Assembly (NCBI RefSeq): GCF_902459465.1
Contig: NC_047063.1
Location: 16,553,343 to 16,617,342 of the forward strand
Direction of reading: 5' to 3'
From: Asterias rubens
Taxonomy: Eukaryota > Echinodermata > Asteroidea > Forcipulatida > Asteriidae
DNA length: 64,000 nucleotides
Part shown: positions 49,601 to 59,451 of the stretch, one piece after another
How positions within the stretch are numbered: position 1 is the first letter of the stretch
Layout: each line of letters opens with the position of its first letter
Made by a program: the position numbers and the translations under genes
Notes under the pieces: model-generated
The model's input: the letters and a program-made list of their open reading frames with translations, nothing else
Told to the model about the DNA's origin: nothing
Database searches by the model: none

Positions 49601-52600
49601 GAAGAAAAACGCATGTCACCAAGACCAACAAAATCCAGAGAACGCTGAAGAACCGCAGTGAATTGGGAGCGTGTGACTGGGTCCCCATTGAAGTGTGAAA
49701 AGAAGCTTGAGCAATGCGGACGCAGAACGCTCAAAAACTGCGCCGCAGCTCGAACAGGGCAAAGTGCAAAATCGCCCTGTGAACACTCGGGAATCGTAAT
49801 GAAGCAACCCCGACCATACTGATTGGTTTTTGAAAACCTAACATTGAGCACCACAACCCGCCCAGTGGGCGCAACCTGCAAGGAAACATCTGAATGCCTC
49901 AGGGGAGAAACCACATGCTTAGACTTGGCAGTGAATTCGCCAACACGTAAAAACCCAAAGAAAGCGAACAGAAATGCCGCTCTAAAGAGCTGTGCTTCAA
50001 ACTGGTTAGTGCAAATGGAATCCAAAGCAGGCACAATGCGTCGCAAAATACTGAAAGTAATGGGACGGCGTAAGTCACGGCGACTGTCCAGCCGCCTACT
50101 ACTCTCTAACAGACGCTTAACAATAAAATGTTTGGTTATGTCGGGCGACCCAGCCAAACGCAAAGACGAAGCAATACCTGAAACATAAGACGCAATGGTG
50201 GTAGAAGCATACCCGTTAATTGACAGAAATGCAATAAATTGAACAAGTGATTGTAAAGATGAGAAAAGGGGATCACCAAAGCCATGCAGTGTGCAAAATT
50301 CCTGGTAAATGTTCCAGGCCCGTCGATAGAGCGAGTGGGTACGAGGTGCCAACGAATGTTGCAGCAATTCTTGCACTTCTAGCTGAAGGCGCTCCACAGG
50401 TTGCCTGGCAAGGGGGTCATAACGGGGTCTGCCCCGGGTGCCAACCGGCGAAAACGGTCCATCTGGAAACGGGAAAGAGCATCAGCAATAGAATTATCAA
50501 CCCCCGGGACATGACGAGCCTTGAAGTGGATATCCAACTCAAGACAACGCAAAACCAAGAAACGAACCAACTTCATTATCTTTGCACAATGTGAGGTTTG
50601 ACGATTAATAATCGCTACTACCGCTTCGTTGTCACACCAAAAAATTACTCTCTTCCCCTGCAAATGCTGCCCCCACAAGCGTAGGGCCAGGGTAACTGGG
50701 AACAGTTCTAGAAATGCAATCGACAATTTAGATGCCTTTATTGAACATGGCCAACGGCCCTGAGACCAACTTCCATCAAAAAACGCACCAAAGCCTAATT
50801 CTGCAGATGCATCGGTGAACAAATGTAAACTACTGCTAGAAGACCAAACAGCAGACGGAAATACTACTGTACCATTAAAGCGTGACAAAAACTGCTGCCA
50901 AGCAAGCAAATCCTCACGCGCTCCAGATGAAATACGGATGCGGTGGTGGGGAATACTTACACCACGAGTCAAATCAAACAAACGCCTCAAAAACGCTCTA
51001 CCCGGACGCACCGCCTTACAAACAAAATTCAAACTACCTAAAACTGACTGAAGTTCCCGGAGTGTAACCTTCTTTTTGCTAATGACATTAGAAAGTTTGG
51101 CCTGCAGTGCAACAATCTTGCCCGGAGGCACTTGAATCTCCTGCGCCACAGTGTCAATGTCCAATCCAAGAAAAGACAATTTAGTTGTGGGCCCCTCGCT
51201 TTTTTCCTCCGCCAAAGGCACCCCAAACTCCTTAGCAACAACTCGAAAGGATTGCATGACTCGCAAACACTCCTGTGTGTTTTGCTTCCCCGCAAAAAGG
51301 AAATCATCTAGATAGTGCATGATACACTGAGAAGCAGACACTTTACGAGCACTGTATTCCAGGAAGGTACTGAAACGCTCAAATGTAGCACATGAAATGG
51401 AACACCCCATAGGCATACATTTATCAAAATAATAAAGGCCCTCAATGGTAAAACCCAGCAAATCGAAATCAATAGGGTGAACAGGAAGTAAACGAAATGC
51501 TGATTTAATGTCAGCCTTGGCCATAAGGGCCTCGGGACCTAAACTGGTTACCATAGCAACAGCATCATCAAAGCTAGCATAATGTACCGAAGCTGCACTT
51601 GGGTCAATGTGATCGTTAACCGAATTACCCAACGGTGAAGACAAGTTATGAATTAGACGAAATTCCCCAGGTGCTTGCTTCGGTACTAAACCAATTGGGG
51701 AACAACGCAAATTGGGTAGCGGGGGTGTTGAAAAAGGACCAGCCACCCGGCCCAATTGAAGTTCGCGGTCAATTTTTTGACGCACAATTGGCAAATTGCC
51801 ACGAACAGAAACCAAATTTCGAGCTGCAGAAGCAGTCCGGGGACCTGTATAACCAAGCCTAAAGCCAACGGAAAAACCCTGAAAAAGAACTTGCGCATCA
51901 TGCGTATTGAGATACGACTGCAAAAATGGGCGCATCTTACTGAGCAGAATTGGGGTTTGCGCTAACTGCAGGCCCGCGGGTGCGAGAACCTCGGCAATTA
52001 CTGGCTGGGTGACCGACGGAGGAGCAGATTGCGCATTTGTGGGTGTAACGACAGGCTGGACGAAAACACTGGCCACGGTTGTAATCGTGACAGGTGCTAG
52101 ATCCAGGCTCCCGTTGCGTTGCCCGGCGGGACCCGAAACTACTGGGACTGTGGTCTTGCTGCCGAAATGAGCCTCGACTCCCGAAGGAACGAACATTTTG
52201 GGGCTGCCCCGGCGCACCAACCAACATGAGCCAAAGCTCCGCATCAATGGTAGCCCATGAACGAGATGGCACACGAGCCTGCCTAAGCCTGAAATTGACG
52301 TCGTAGTCACGCCAGCCAAAGCCAGTACGACGAAATGCCGCTGATCGAACAATGTCAGCATACTTCAAAAGATGCCGTGCTTGACCAGGATGACGCTGCA
52401 GAAAAATGGAAGCAAAAATCAAAAATGCCGATGTCCATTGCTCAATGGACGTGATCCGTTGGGTCTGCTTATGCGGCCGCAGTTGCCAAGCCGGTGACTC
52501 GTGCGTCCCAACCATGAACACGCAGTCATTTTCGGAATGACGAGCAGGTCGCAAAAGGGACCCGAACTCCACAAACTCGCCCTTCCAAATTTTTTCTTGC

Positions 52601-55600
52601 AACGCTAAGGGCACGGTGGCCCCAATATCGTCACAGACGCTGTGCAGTGGCGCGCTATCTAGCCCAGCAAGCGACGCGCTAACGGAACTTACAATTATTG
52701 GTGTATTGAAAGACTCACCGTTTGTTGTCGGCGGCACGACTGCCCCATGCACCGTCACTGCCGTTGGTGGAACCGTAACCGTCGATGGAGGTACCCCATC
52801 CGCCATGACATTCCCTCCACAAGCTGGTGTCGTCGACGGGGCCGTCGTCGTGGGCGGCGGTGGTGCCGAAGCAGCGGCATTGGAAGCCGATGTTGGCAAA
52901 ACACCAGCCGCGGGAGTAGCGGTTGTCCTGGTGGCCGATGAGCGGGTAGCAGGCCGTCCCCTTCGGCGCTTAGTCGCGGCTGTCTCCGTAACTGCTGCAG
53001 GGGCAGCTGGCCGCTTACTCGAACGAGGCATAATCAAGATGAGTGTCCGAAAGGGTCCACCAAAACAAGGACACAGTAATATACGCCAAAAAACTCCAGC
53101 AAGAACACCGAGTCCAAACAATGAGCAAACCGAAACGGAGCAAGGAACAAATTGCTGATAACAAGAAAACTAATTCTAAAAGTTCGACAAAAGTATGACC
53201 ACACGGTACAAGCGTTTAAAATGCTGAAAAGCAAGAACACTAGAAATTCGAAAATTGATGACTGAAAAATTGTCAACTCAACTCAAAGGCTGCTCAGACA
53301 AAAGTGATCAAGCCAGCACAGACCGGCTATCAAGGAATGCAAGGCACCGTCCAAGGGGGTCAATTGGCCGAAAGGCGAGGCAATAAACCAAATGCCCGGT
53401 CCAGACTGGTGACAGATTGAGCACACAGGTCCCGCGACAAGCCCGCCTGACTGTCTAGCGGTAATAAAATATTTGAAGCACAAAGTTTTGGCCTCAAATT
53501 GATTATAGTGTGATTTAACGTTTTTATTTTTTGATTAACACTTTATTGCTCTGCGCATTTGAATAAATTTTTATTAGAGTTTGCCCTCATTTTGTATTGC
53601 TATTATTTTGTTATTTAACAAAATATTGACGTTGTTTGTCATTGTGTATATATCAGTAGGGTAATTTTCGATATTGTGTTTTTAAACATGTGCGGCTGAA
53701 TTGTTTTCACCTATGATTTTGCGTACATTCTACATGTCACATAGTTTAATAGTTGTGGATCGGTAGAGCTGGGGTAAAGTCGTATAGTGTTCAATTTTTG
53801 GGGAAATCAACCAAAAATGCACATAAAATAACGAGCATGTGAATATGTAGGTTTAAACCTTTGTGTGAGTCATGACGAAAAAAAAAAAAAACGTCCTGAA
53901 AATTGTTATTGGTTTCACTTTGTTGTTTTCCTTCTACTTCACTACTCGGCAAAGTCCCACGATGGGATATCACGCCAAGACTACCTTTAAATGCTACCAC
54001 TACCTTCCTCGTTGTATCTTTCTGACTATAACACTTTTTTGTTTTGTATTACAAAAACATTTACGAATCTTTTGGCCAATGAAAATGGCTTTTACAAAAC
54101 ATTTAAATAATTTCTGTATTTGTTGTTATTCTGGTCAACATCACAGCTCTTTTTTTATTGTGAGTACCAAAGGTCAATCTGAGGTGCTGCTTCAAGAAAA
54201 CTGGATACCCTGCTAAGCTTAAACCCTTTAGGGGTGCGTTCAATAAGCTTCCCTGGGTCGAGCCCGGTGTGCCCCGGTACTTCCAAAAAGCTGGGGGCTG
54301 GCCCCAGGTGCAATGACGTCACTACGAGAGGTTGATTGATCGTTTGATTATGGAGGTAGTTTACATCCATGGTTCGATTAGCCATCAGTTTGGTTGCATT
54401 GAGTGAATAGAAAAACAGAAGTAGCTCCCAAAAAGTTTAAATGTGCATACTAATTATTTTTATTGAGGCAACCTCTTCCATTGGTAACAGTTACTTCTGT
54501 GGCAGCCCGTGTCTGTGTACTTGGTACTGAACCAGATGAATCTGCAGGCGGCAGGGTACGGTTCGTTCTACCACCGGGCGATCCTTGCTCCTGCACTCAA
54601 GTCATGCTGGGCGGACACAACGCTTATGCACCGCCTAGGAAGGACCAACCCGTCTACATCGACACTCTACCAGAGGACGCTGAAGATCTCCGTAGATCAC
54701 AAGGATGTCCAAATGAAAACGCTCAAAGTGAAGACCCAAAGAAAACTTCAACGTCACTAGGTAAGATTGTAATCCTGGATAACATAATAACTATACGGGA
54801 TGGAGCTCTGAGAGTGGAATCCGACATGTTGAGATGGTGATATCATCATCCTGCAGTTAATTATCTCAGGATTCCAAGCAAAGCTGGTATAATAATACCA
54901 TGCATTTATATAGCGCTTAATACAGGGTTTGTAGGCGCTGAAACGAAAAATAACAAAATACACTTATAATGTTTATATAAAGACCCCAAAAATGCACGAC
55001 AACAACAAAATGACAATTTTAAGAGGGATGCAATAGCTGAAACTAAACAAGCTTACTTGGATTTTAATAAGGTTGTCTTGAAAGCCGCCTTAAATGAGTC
55101 CAGTGTAGTTGAGGCACGGATGTGGACGGGGAGGTTGTTCAAGAGCATGGGTGTGGCAATTGGTTTCTGAGCTCCGTGTCAAACATCTGTTTGATACGTT
55201 TATTTATTTGTTTATTTATTTCCAGGCAAACAGTACATACAAATAATAAGCAATATAAATATTACTTCTCAGAGAAAAAGCCTGCGGATAACCAAAAAGC
55301 GAAAATAATCACTATCTAAAGGCGACCCAGACAATAAAAATAACGAAGGCACAGAAGGGTACAATGACAAAAACGTCATAATTTCTTATGGAAAATAGCA
55401 CATAAAATAATTCCATATCAATTATATATATATAAAATCTATAGAAAATTAATTGAAATTCCCCCAAAAAGCCTGGCACAAAATTTTGTATAAAAAATGG
55501 ATTAAAGAGGGAAGGCCCCTACATCCTCGCTCCCTTCGAAAAGGTAGGATGCCAAACATTACATTACTGTAAACATACCAATCATTTTCTCATGTACTCT

Positions 55601-58581
55601 TATCTAAATAGACGAAACATCCGAGAAACTTGTTACAAGTGACGCTCCAATCGTGTCTACAGACTATGAGAATAGTCATGATCAAGGCACGAGCACCAGC
55701 AACGATGTAAGCACGCAAGGAGATCACCTGAACCGTCAGTCAACTACAACTGGTAAGAATGTAATCCGGGTTTAAGAGAGGAAAAACACTTCGACAAGAT
55801 CAATAGCAATGGTTTATGTTGTCCCCACTCATCGATGATGCAGTTTTAAAGATACATTTTATTTCAAAGATCATTTAATTGTAATTGTGAGGATGTGCTG
55901 TTAATTTGACAAAGACCATGCAGTCTACTTGGTGTATCCCAACACATGCATAAAATAACAACTCTGTGAAAATTATGACTCAATTTGGTCATCGAAGTTG
56001 CAAGAGAATAATGAAAGAAAAAACACAAATGTTCCACAAATTTGTGTGTTTTCAGATGCCTCACTAAAGGCTTAACTTTATTGAAGTATTTTATTATTTG
56101 AGTGAGAAATTAACTCTTTCTCAAAAACTACGTTACTTCACAGGGAGTCGTTTCTCACAATGTTGTTTTCATTTTGAACAGCTCTCCATTGCTTATCTTG
56201 CGCTGCTCTTGTCTGCTGAGCTCAGGAAAACATCTGAAGATAATGTGCATCCACGTCACATATCAAACAAAGTGGTTTTTAAACTTCTATTTTGCTGATC
56301 ATGATAAATGAAAAGTGCTAAAGGGATGTTTTTCATTAAAAAAAATCATTTTTGTAAAGTTCTGTTCACCTTTAAAATTATAGACGAGACATTAGAGATA
56401 TCTATTTCTAGTGAAGTTCAAGTCGTGTATACAGACTGCCAGCAAGCTCTTAGTAATGGCCAGAGAACCAGCGGCGTGTATACCATCGATAAGGAGGGAC
56501 TATTCAACGTGTACTGTGATATGGTGGAAAATACGACGGGATACATTGTAAGTGCCTCTTGATTCCACCATTATTTATTAATTTACACATCTTATTGTTG
56601 AGCATCTTCACTCTTGACCACTCGTGTATGAATTGACCGAACTGTTAGAAATATCCGTTTTTTTACAGACTCCGTAAAGTGAATTATTTAAATTTCGCCA
56701 TTATTTTACGGATTTCTGTAAATGCAAATATTAATTATACTACTAATCTGCTTAAAGGCAGGTGACACTATCGGTAATTGTCAGAGACTAGCCTTCACAG
56801 TTGGTGTGTCTCAACAATATGCATAAAATAACCAATCTGTGAAAATTTGAGCTCAATCGGTAATCGAACTTGCGAGATAAAAATGAATAAAAAAAAAACC
56901 TTGTCACACGAAGTTGTGTGCATTTAGATGTTTGATTTCGTGACCTCACTAACAACTAAATCTGAGGTCTCGAAATCAAATTTGTGGAAAATTACTTCTT
57001 TCTCGAAAACTATGGCACTTCAGAGGGAGACGTTTCTCACAATACCATCAACCTCTCCCCATTACTCGTCACCAAGAAAGGATTTATGCTAATAATTATT
57101 TTGAGTAATTACCATTTAGAACTTGAGGTCTAGAAATCAACCATCTAAACGTACACAACTTCGTGTGACAAGGGTGTTTTCTTCTTTCATTATTATCTCG
57201 CAACTTTGATGACCGATTGAGCTCAAATTTTCACAGGTTTGTTTTTTTATGCATATGTTGAGATACACCAACTGTGAAGACTAGGCTTTGGCAATTACCA
57301 ATAGTGTCCACTGCCTTTAACAATGGGTTAATTCTTTACACTTTTCTAGGTGATTCAAAGGCGCAACGACGGCTCCGTAAACTTCAACCGAAGCTGGGCC
57401 GACTACGAGAAGGGTTTCGGAAATCTAAATGGGGAATTCTGGTTAGGAAACGACAAGATTCACAAGCTAACATTCGATGGACTGCCCTGGGATCTTATAG
57501 TCACTCTGACTGCATTCGATGGCACTGTCGCCGTGGCTCGATACAGTGATTTCAAGATCAAAGAGTTGAAGGACATGTATGAGATTGACATTGGCTTTGA
57601 TGGTGGTAACGCTGGTAAGCCATAACATCCGAAACGGCATTGCAATGATTTGGTGAAAGAGCATACAGGGCAATTTCATGATGACGTAATCTGACGGAAA
57701 GAGCCAATTACAGCGGCAGGAAAAACAAATATTGCAATGTCGTTTGGAAAATCAAAACAAATTCACGGCCGAGGAGTGGGGGCACAATGTGCCCTCACCA
57801 TATTTTTGCCCGAAACTTTAACGATGTATTTGATCGGCACCAATTAATGTTCTTAGAGTCACGTTGTAAAACAAACATCAAATGATATCGAGTATCAGCT
57901 GTTACTATGACGACTGTTTCCTTTTAACTCAGATCAACGAATTGTTTCCTCAGGGCCAATACGGATCGGGTTTTATAAGTCTCTTCCTGATAGCTAAGGT
58001 TTTCCCTTGAGTAATTTTCTTGAGGTTTCCTCCTACATCTAAGACTGAAACTTCATTCGTTGTCTTTTTGGCCAGTGATTAAATCAATTTCCAAAAAGTC
58101 GCTGGCTTTCTTCCAAAATACTTGAAACAAAAGTTTGATCCAATGTAGGTCTAATGTTGAAGTCTTCTCATAGGTTTGTACCGAAATCACTTTATTTATT
58201 AATCATGGTTCATTTGTATCTGCAAAAATACATGTCTATAGCTATGAAAGATGTTACTCACAGTGACCCAGTGATGTTTCTCGTTCAGATTTCGTGTAAC
58301 ATGACTTCTGTTCATTGTTTTTCTTTGAAGGTGACAGTTTTGATTCCAAACGTTTCTCGGCGTTTGACAGCGACAACGACGACGACTCCAAGAATTGTGC
58401 CAAAACATTGGGTGCCGGTTGGTGGTTTTCTCAATGTAATGGAATAACGAGTAATCTGAATGGTGTATACTATAACACATCTAGGAGGTTCAGTGGCAAA
58501 GGGTACAATGGTATATACTGGTCAACATGGATGGAAGAAAACCTTAAAGCAACCAAAATGAAGATAAGACAACTTAATTGA
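46647..58581 (+). CDS. Secreted fibrinogen-related domain (FReD) protein
   Basis: Six exons: 46676-46727 (coding part), 54491-54760, 55612-55752, 56384-56547, 57350-57614 and 58331-58581, with consistent phases, giving 380 residues. Residues 1-17 are a signal peptide (MVWIATAAICLAA core). Residues 18-107 are a Cys-containing N-terminal region that I cannot place in a family. Residues 108-160 are Ser/Thr/Asp-rich linker. The fibrinogen C-terminal domain spans about 170-380: TDCQQALSNGQRTSGVYTID, YCDM, VIQRRNDGSVNFNRSWADYE, GFGNLNGEFWLGNDKI, the calcium site around FDSDND (residues 309-314), then Cys320 to Cys333 around GAGWWFSQC, ending LKATKMKIRQLN. FReD proteins (ficolins, tenascin and angiopoietin C-termini, FREPs) bind carbohydrates or proteins outside the cell, often in innate immunity. 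The role here is inferred. There is no collagen region, so it is not a typical ficolin. Confidence 0.92.
46676..46727 (+). CDS. FReD exon with signal peptide
   Basis: ATG at 46676; reads MRANMVWIATAAICLAA and ends in phase 1 at GCGG|GTATGT. A possible acceptor TTATCTTTCAG precedes the exon at 46646, which would imply an upstream noncoding exon. Confidence 0.8.
46787..47493 (-). repeat. Ngaro split direct repeat B2
   Basis: 707 bp, starting ATTACCACATACGACACAGA and ending GAAATACCGCC; the same sequence returns 1218 bases downstream as B1 with no difference I can see. Confidence 0.95.
47745..48005 (-). repeat. Ngaro split direct repeat A2
   Basis: 261 bp, AATTCGAAAATTGATGACTG to CCTCAAATTGATTA, identical by eye to A1 at 53245-53505 (offset 5500). 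Confidence 0.95.
48005..48711 (-). repeat. Ngaro split direct repeat B1
   Basis: Second 707-bp copy, directly joined to A2 and followed (plus strand) by the hydrolase gene. Confidence 0.95.
48775..49320 (-). CDS. SGNH/GDSL-type hydrolase of the Ngaro element
   Basis: 181 residues with the three SGNH catalytic blocks in order: IGDSFVHW (nucleophile Ser8), HVGSNDLG (residues 65-72, Gly and Asn of the oxyanion hole) and DGIHLSD (Asp-x-x-His near residue 155). The family covers esterases and lipases. Such open frames are known in some Ngaro retrotransposons, where their role is unclear; it is not a host gene here. It lies between the recombinase and repeat B1. The start at 49320 gives GDS at the usual distance from the N-terminus. 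The frame looks intact. Confidence 0.88.
   Translation of the reverse strand: MVWVIGDSFVHWASRIAVRDATLIPGLKVQWFGRRGLHIEQFGDFLQYTWSRENSNPDAIIIHVGSNDLGKVPKKCMLHDIHRLLSGTRELLPHAIIFWSEILPRVAYTGAIKQNKVERARRAINRNVGGLLRSSPGGLINHPQIVWSNRDLFIHDGIHLSDTACHFLISNFNDALRTLFP
49534..50397 (-). pseudogene. Tyrosine recombinase of the Ngaro element, broken by a stop codon
   Basis: The 287-codon frame carries a core-binding-like N-terminal half (HSLYRRAWNIYQEFCTLHGF) and the catalytic half: LFRAAFLFAFFGFLRVGEFT (catalytic Arg) and SSHSFRIGAATSAAMSG (the His-x-x-Arg box). It ends at a TAA just after IPEADI. The same frame continues past the stop with recombinase-like sequence, including the Tyr-containing region expected to hold the nucleophile, until the next stop near 49467. 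The catalytic tyrosine is therefore cut off. The enzyme would join the circular DNA copy into the genome. It overlaps the RT frame by 19 bases. Confidence 0.87.
50379..52361 (-). CDS. Reverse transcriptase-RNase H of the Ngaro element
   Basis: The open frame has 660 codons, overlapping gag in a different frame for its first 425 bases, so translation probably begins internally or by frameshifting. RT motifs: SPIGLVPKQAPGEFRLIHNL (about residue 225), ADIKSAFRLLPVHP, CMPMGCSISCATFE, and the active site MHYLDDFLFAG near residue 349. RNase H follows: LFTDASAELGFGAFFDG (about 514), FWCDNEAVVAIINR, and VDNSIADALSRFQ near 625. The frame is uninterrupted. No integrase or protease follows, as in DIRS-order elements. 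Confidence 0.93.
   Translation of the reverse strand: MLTLFDQRHFVVLALAGVTTTSISGLGRLVCHLVHGLPLMRSFGSCWLVRRGSPKMFVPSGVEAHFGSKTTVPVVSGPAGQRNGSLDLAPVTITTVASVFVQPVVTPTNAQSAPPSVTQPVIAEVLAPAGLQLAQTPILLSKMRPFLQSYLNTHDAQVLFQGFSVGFRLGYTGPRTASAARNLVSVRGNLPIVRQKIDRELQLGRVAGPFSTPPLPNLRCSPIGLVPKQAPGEFRLIHNLSSPLGNSVNDHIDPSAASVHYASFDDAVAMVTSLGPEALMAKADIKSAFRLLPVHPIDFDLLGFTIEGLYYFDKCMPMGCSISCATFERFSTFLEYSARKVSASQCIMHYLDDFLFAGKQNTQECLRVMQSFRVVAKEFGVPLAEEKSEGPTTKLSFLGLDIDTVAQEIQVPPGKIVALQAKLSNVISKKKVTLRELQSVLGSLNFVCKAVRPGRAFLRRLFDLTRGVSIPHHRIRISSGAREDLLAWQQFLSRFNGTVVFPSAVWSSSSSLHLFTDASAELGFGAFFDGSWSQGRWPCSIKASKLSIAFLELFPVTLALRLWGQHLQGKRVIFWCDNEAVVAIINRQTSHCAKIMKLVRFLVLRCLELDIHFKARHVPGVDNSIADALSRFQMDRFRRLAPGADPVMTPLPGNLWSAFS
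51937..53031 (-). CDS. Gag-like protein of the Ngaro element
   Basis: Likely start MPRSSKRPAAPAAV at 53031, inside a longer open frame starting at 53121; about 364 residues. The N-terminal third is Ala/Pro/Thr/Val-rich low complexity. The middle holds WQLRPHKQTQRITSIEQWTS, and the C-terminus has a CCCH-like finger (CHDYNRGQCFRPACRYTH) followed directly by a CCHC knuckle (CAICSSVGHPASNC), as expected for nucleic-acid packaging. Confidence 0.88.
   Translation of the reverse strand: MPRSSKRPAAPAAVTETAATKRRRGRPATRSSATRTTATPAAGVLPTSASNAAASAPPPPTTTAPSTTPACGGNVMADGVPPSTVTVPPTAVTVHGAVVPPTTNGESFNTPIIVSSVSASLAGLDSAPLHSVCDDIGATVPLALQEKIWKGEFVEFGSLLRPARHSENDCVFMVGTHESPAWQLRPHKQTQRITSIEQWTSAFLIFASIFLQRHPGQARHLLKYADIVRSAAFRRTGFGWRDYDVNFRLRQARVPSRSWATIDAELWLMLVGAPGQPQNVRSFGSRGSFRQQDHSPSSFGSRRATQREPGSSTCHDYNRGQCFRPACRYTHKCAICSSVGHPASNCRGSRTRGPAVSANPNSAQ
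53245..53505 (-). repeat. Ngaro terminal repeat A1
   Basis: Forms the 5' end of the element on the minus strand. Host sequence TAGTGTGATT follows at 53506. Confidence 0.93.
53506..54490. other. FReD intron 1 to the right of the Ngaro element
   Basis: AT-rich sequence. A fragment at 54232-54385 (GGGTGCGTTCAATAAGCTTC, CCTGGGTCGAGCCCGG, GACGTCACTACGAGAGGTTG) looks like the end of another DNA transposon. No coding signal. Confidence 0.55.
54491..54760 (+). CDS. FReD exon 2: N-terminal region
   Basis: Reads VTSVAARVCVLGTEPDESAG, then FVLPPGDPCSCTQVMLGGHN. Four Cys; no coiled coil or collagen repeat. Phases are 1 in and 1 out. I do not recognise this domain. Confidence 0.85.
   Translation, partial: LLLWQPVSVYLVLNQMNLQAAGYGSFYHRAILAPALKSCWADTTLMHRLGRTNPSTSTLYQRTLKISVDHKDVQMKTLKVKTQRKLQRH
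54895..55190. repeat. Dispersed repeat fragment
   Basis: CATTTATATAGCGCTTAATA and AAGGTTGTCTTGAAAGCCGC, then GTGGACGGGGAGGTTGTTC, have the look of a known type of short dispersed element; only one copy is in the window. (TTTA)n-like sequence follows at 55196-55222. Confidence 0.45.
55612..55752 (+). CDS. FReD exon 3: polar linker
   Basis: DETSEKLVTSDAPIVSTDYE and STSNDVSTQGDHLNRQSTTT, between AAATAG and GTAAGA. Likely flexible and O-glycosylated (Ser/Thr-rich). Confidence 0.8.
55890..56200. mobile_element. MITE, diverged family A relative, ends lost
   Basis: Keeps ACTTGGTGTATCCCAACACA, GAATAATGAAAGAAAAAACA and AACTACGTTACTTCACAGGG; the terminal CAGTGGACACTAT motif is not present at either end. 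Confidence 0.8.
56384..56547 (+). CDS. FReD exon 4: start of fibrinogen domain
   Basis: TDCQQALSNGQRTSGVYTID, then GLFNVYCDM. Cys173 and Cys199 form the first disulfide by family analogy. Phase 0 out. Confidence 0.93.
56754..57115. mobile_element. MITE family A, copy joined to a second one
   Basis: Begins TTAAAGGCAGGTGACACTAT and runs to GAGTAATTACCATTTAGAAC, where it passes directly into the next copy without its own right end. Confidence 0.85.
57113..57321. mobile_element. MITE family A, half copy in inverted orientation
   Basis: Starts mid-element (TTTAGAACTTGAGGTCTAGA) and ends ATAGTGTCCACTGCCTTTAA, 29 bases before FReD exon 5. Confidence 0.85.
57350..57614 (+). CDS. FReD exon 5: core of fibrinogen domain
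   Basis: VIQRRNDGSVNFNRSWADYE, GFGNLNGEFWLGNDKIHKLT, then ARYSDFKIKELKDMYEID: the central sheet. Confidence 0.96.
58331..58581 (+). CDS. FReD exon 6: calcium site and C-terminus
   Basis: DSFDSKRFSAFDSDNDDDSK, NCAKTLGAGWWFSQCNG and LNGVYYN, ending KMKIRQLN and TGA. The D-x-D-N-D loop and the flanking Cys pair are intact. Confidence 0.96.
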
Positions 58582-59246
58582 TAAATTGTAACATTCGAAC
58601 CAGTTTTACTTAAAGGGGCACGTTTTGCCTTTGGTTTTGGGCACTAACGCATGTAATGAAATGAATATGGCTGAACAAATATATTTTAAAACCAGAATAA
58701 TTATACCGATTCGCATATAAATCCTTGAATTTGAGCAATTTTGAAGTAAGTTTACGACAGAACACGGTACGCTATTTTGTTTTATTCCACAAAATGGCGG
58801 ACTGTGTGTTTTGCTGGTTGTACGTTCAGAAGCGAATTATTGTGATTACACATCACTGTTTATTAACTACAACTGTATGTAATTTTGTGCATTGCCAACT
58901 CTTAAAAATGTGTAATTAATTGGGTTTGTTAAAGAGATTCTGAGGCAGTGTGCCCCTCAAGAGGAGGTTAGATATAAAGACAAGAAAATACTAAGTTGTA
59001 TGCAAGTTATAAAGTTATAAGAAACAACTGTCTGCTTTTGAGAAGATTGTGTCAGATCGTTTGCGGATGCCTGTGAATGTATATTTGACAATTTCATATT
59101 GTGTTTAGAGGTTTAAATGCACCAAAGTACTTCAACAACAATTCACAGATTCATTTGGGCCAATACATTTTTTATGTATGTATTATTAGTTTTTTTCTTG
59201 TCTTTTTTCCTACTCCCTTTATTGAAACACATTTATTTTGTTTGTG

Positions 59247-59262
59247 TGTGGGGGGGGGGGGT
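59247..59262. repeat. Poly-G run
   Basis: Short G homopolymer with one T before it (GTGTGTGGGGGGGGGGG). Confidence 0.9.
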
Positions 59263-59451
59263 GCCAACATGACCAAAGTGGCTGCACATGGATTGCTGAA
59301 TTCTCACCCATAAGTGCACACGACTGCGCTATCCCTCAGTAACAGGTTTTGATAGCGCGTATGGGTGTAGTAACTGGGTGAGAGCGCAGAAAAAACAATG
59401 TACGACCACAGGCCTGCTTCGAGCATGACGTCACAGCAACTTTAAGTAGGC

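Larger units (their letters stand above)
46787..53504 (-). mobile_element. Ngaro-type (DIRS order) tyrosine-recombinase retrotransposon
   Basis: A 6.7-kb element in antisense orientation in intron 1 of the FReD gene. Minus-strand order: repeat A1 (53245-53505), gag (53031-51937), RT/RNase H (52361-50379), tyrosine recombinase (50397-49534), SGNH hydrolase (49320-48775), repeat B1 (48711-48005), repeat A2 (48005-47745), a 251-bp unique segment, repeat B2 (47493-46787). Split direct repeats with a recombinase and no aspartic protease or DDE integrase define Ngaro/DIRS elements; split direct (not inverted) repeats and the SGNH gene point to Ngaro. The repeat pairs look identical by eye, so the insertion appears young. 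The B1/A2 junction at about 48002-48008 joins the two outer ends, as expected for a circular replication intermediate. Confidence 0.93.

Noticed and set aside
49823-50188. 121-codon plus-strand open frame
   Set aside because: Antisense shadow of the recombinase gene with no recognisable motif.
52616-53158. 180-codon plus-strand open frame
   Set aside because: It is the antisense of the low-complexity Ala/Pro/Thr-rich gag N-terminus; composition alone keeps it open.
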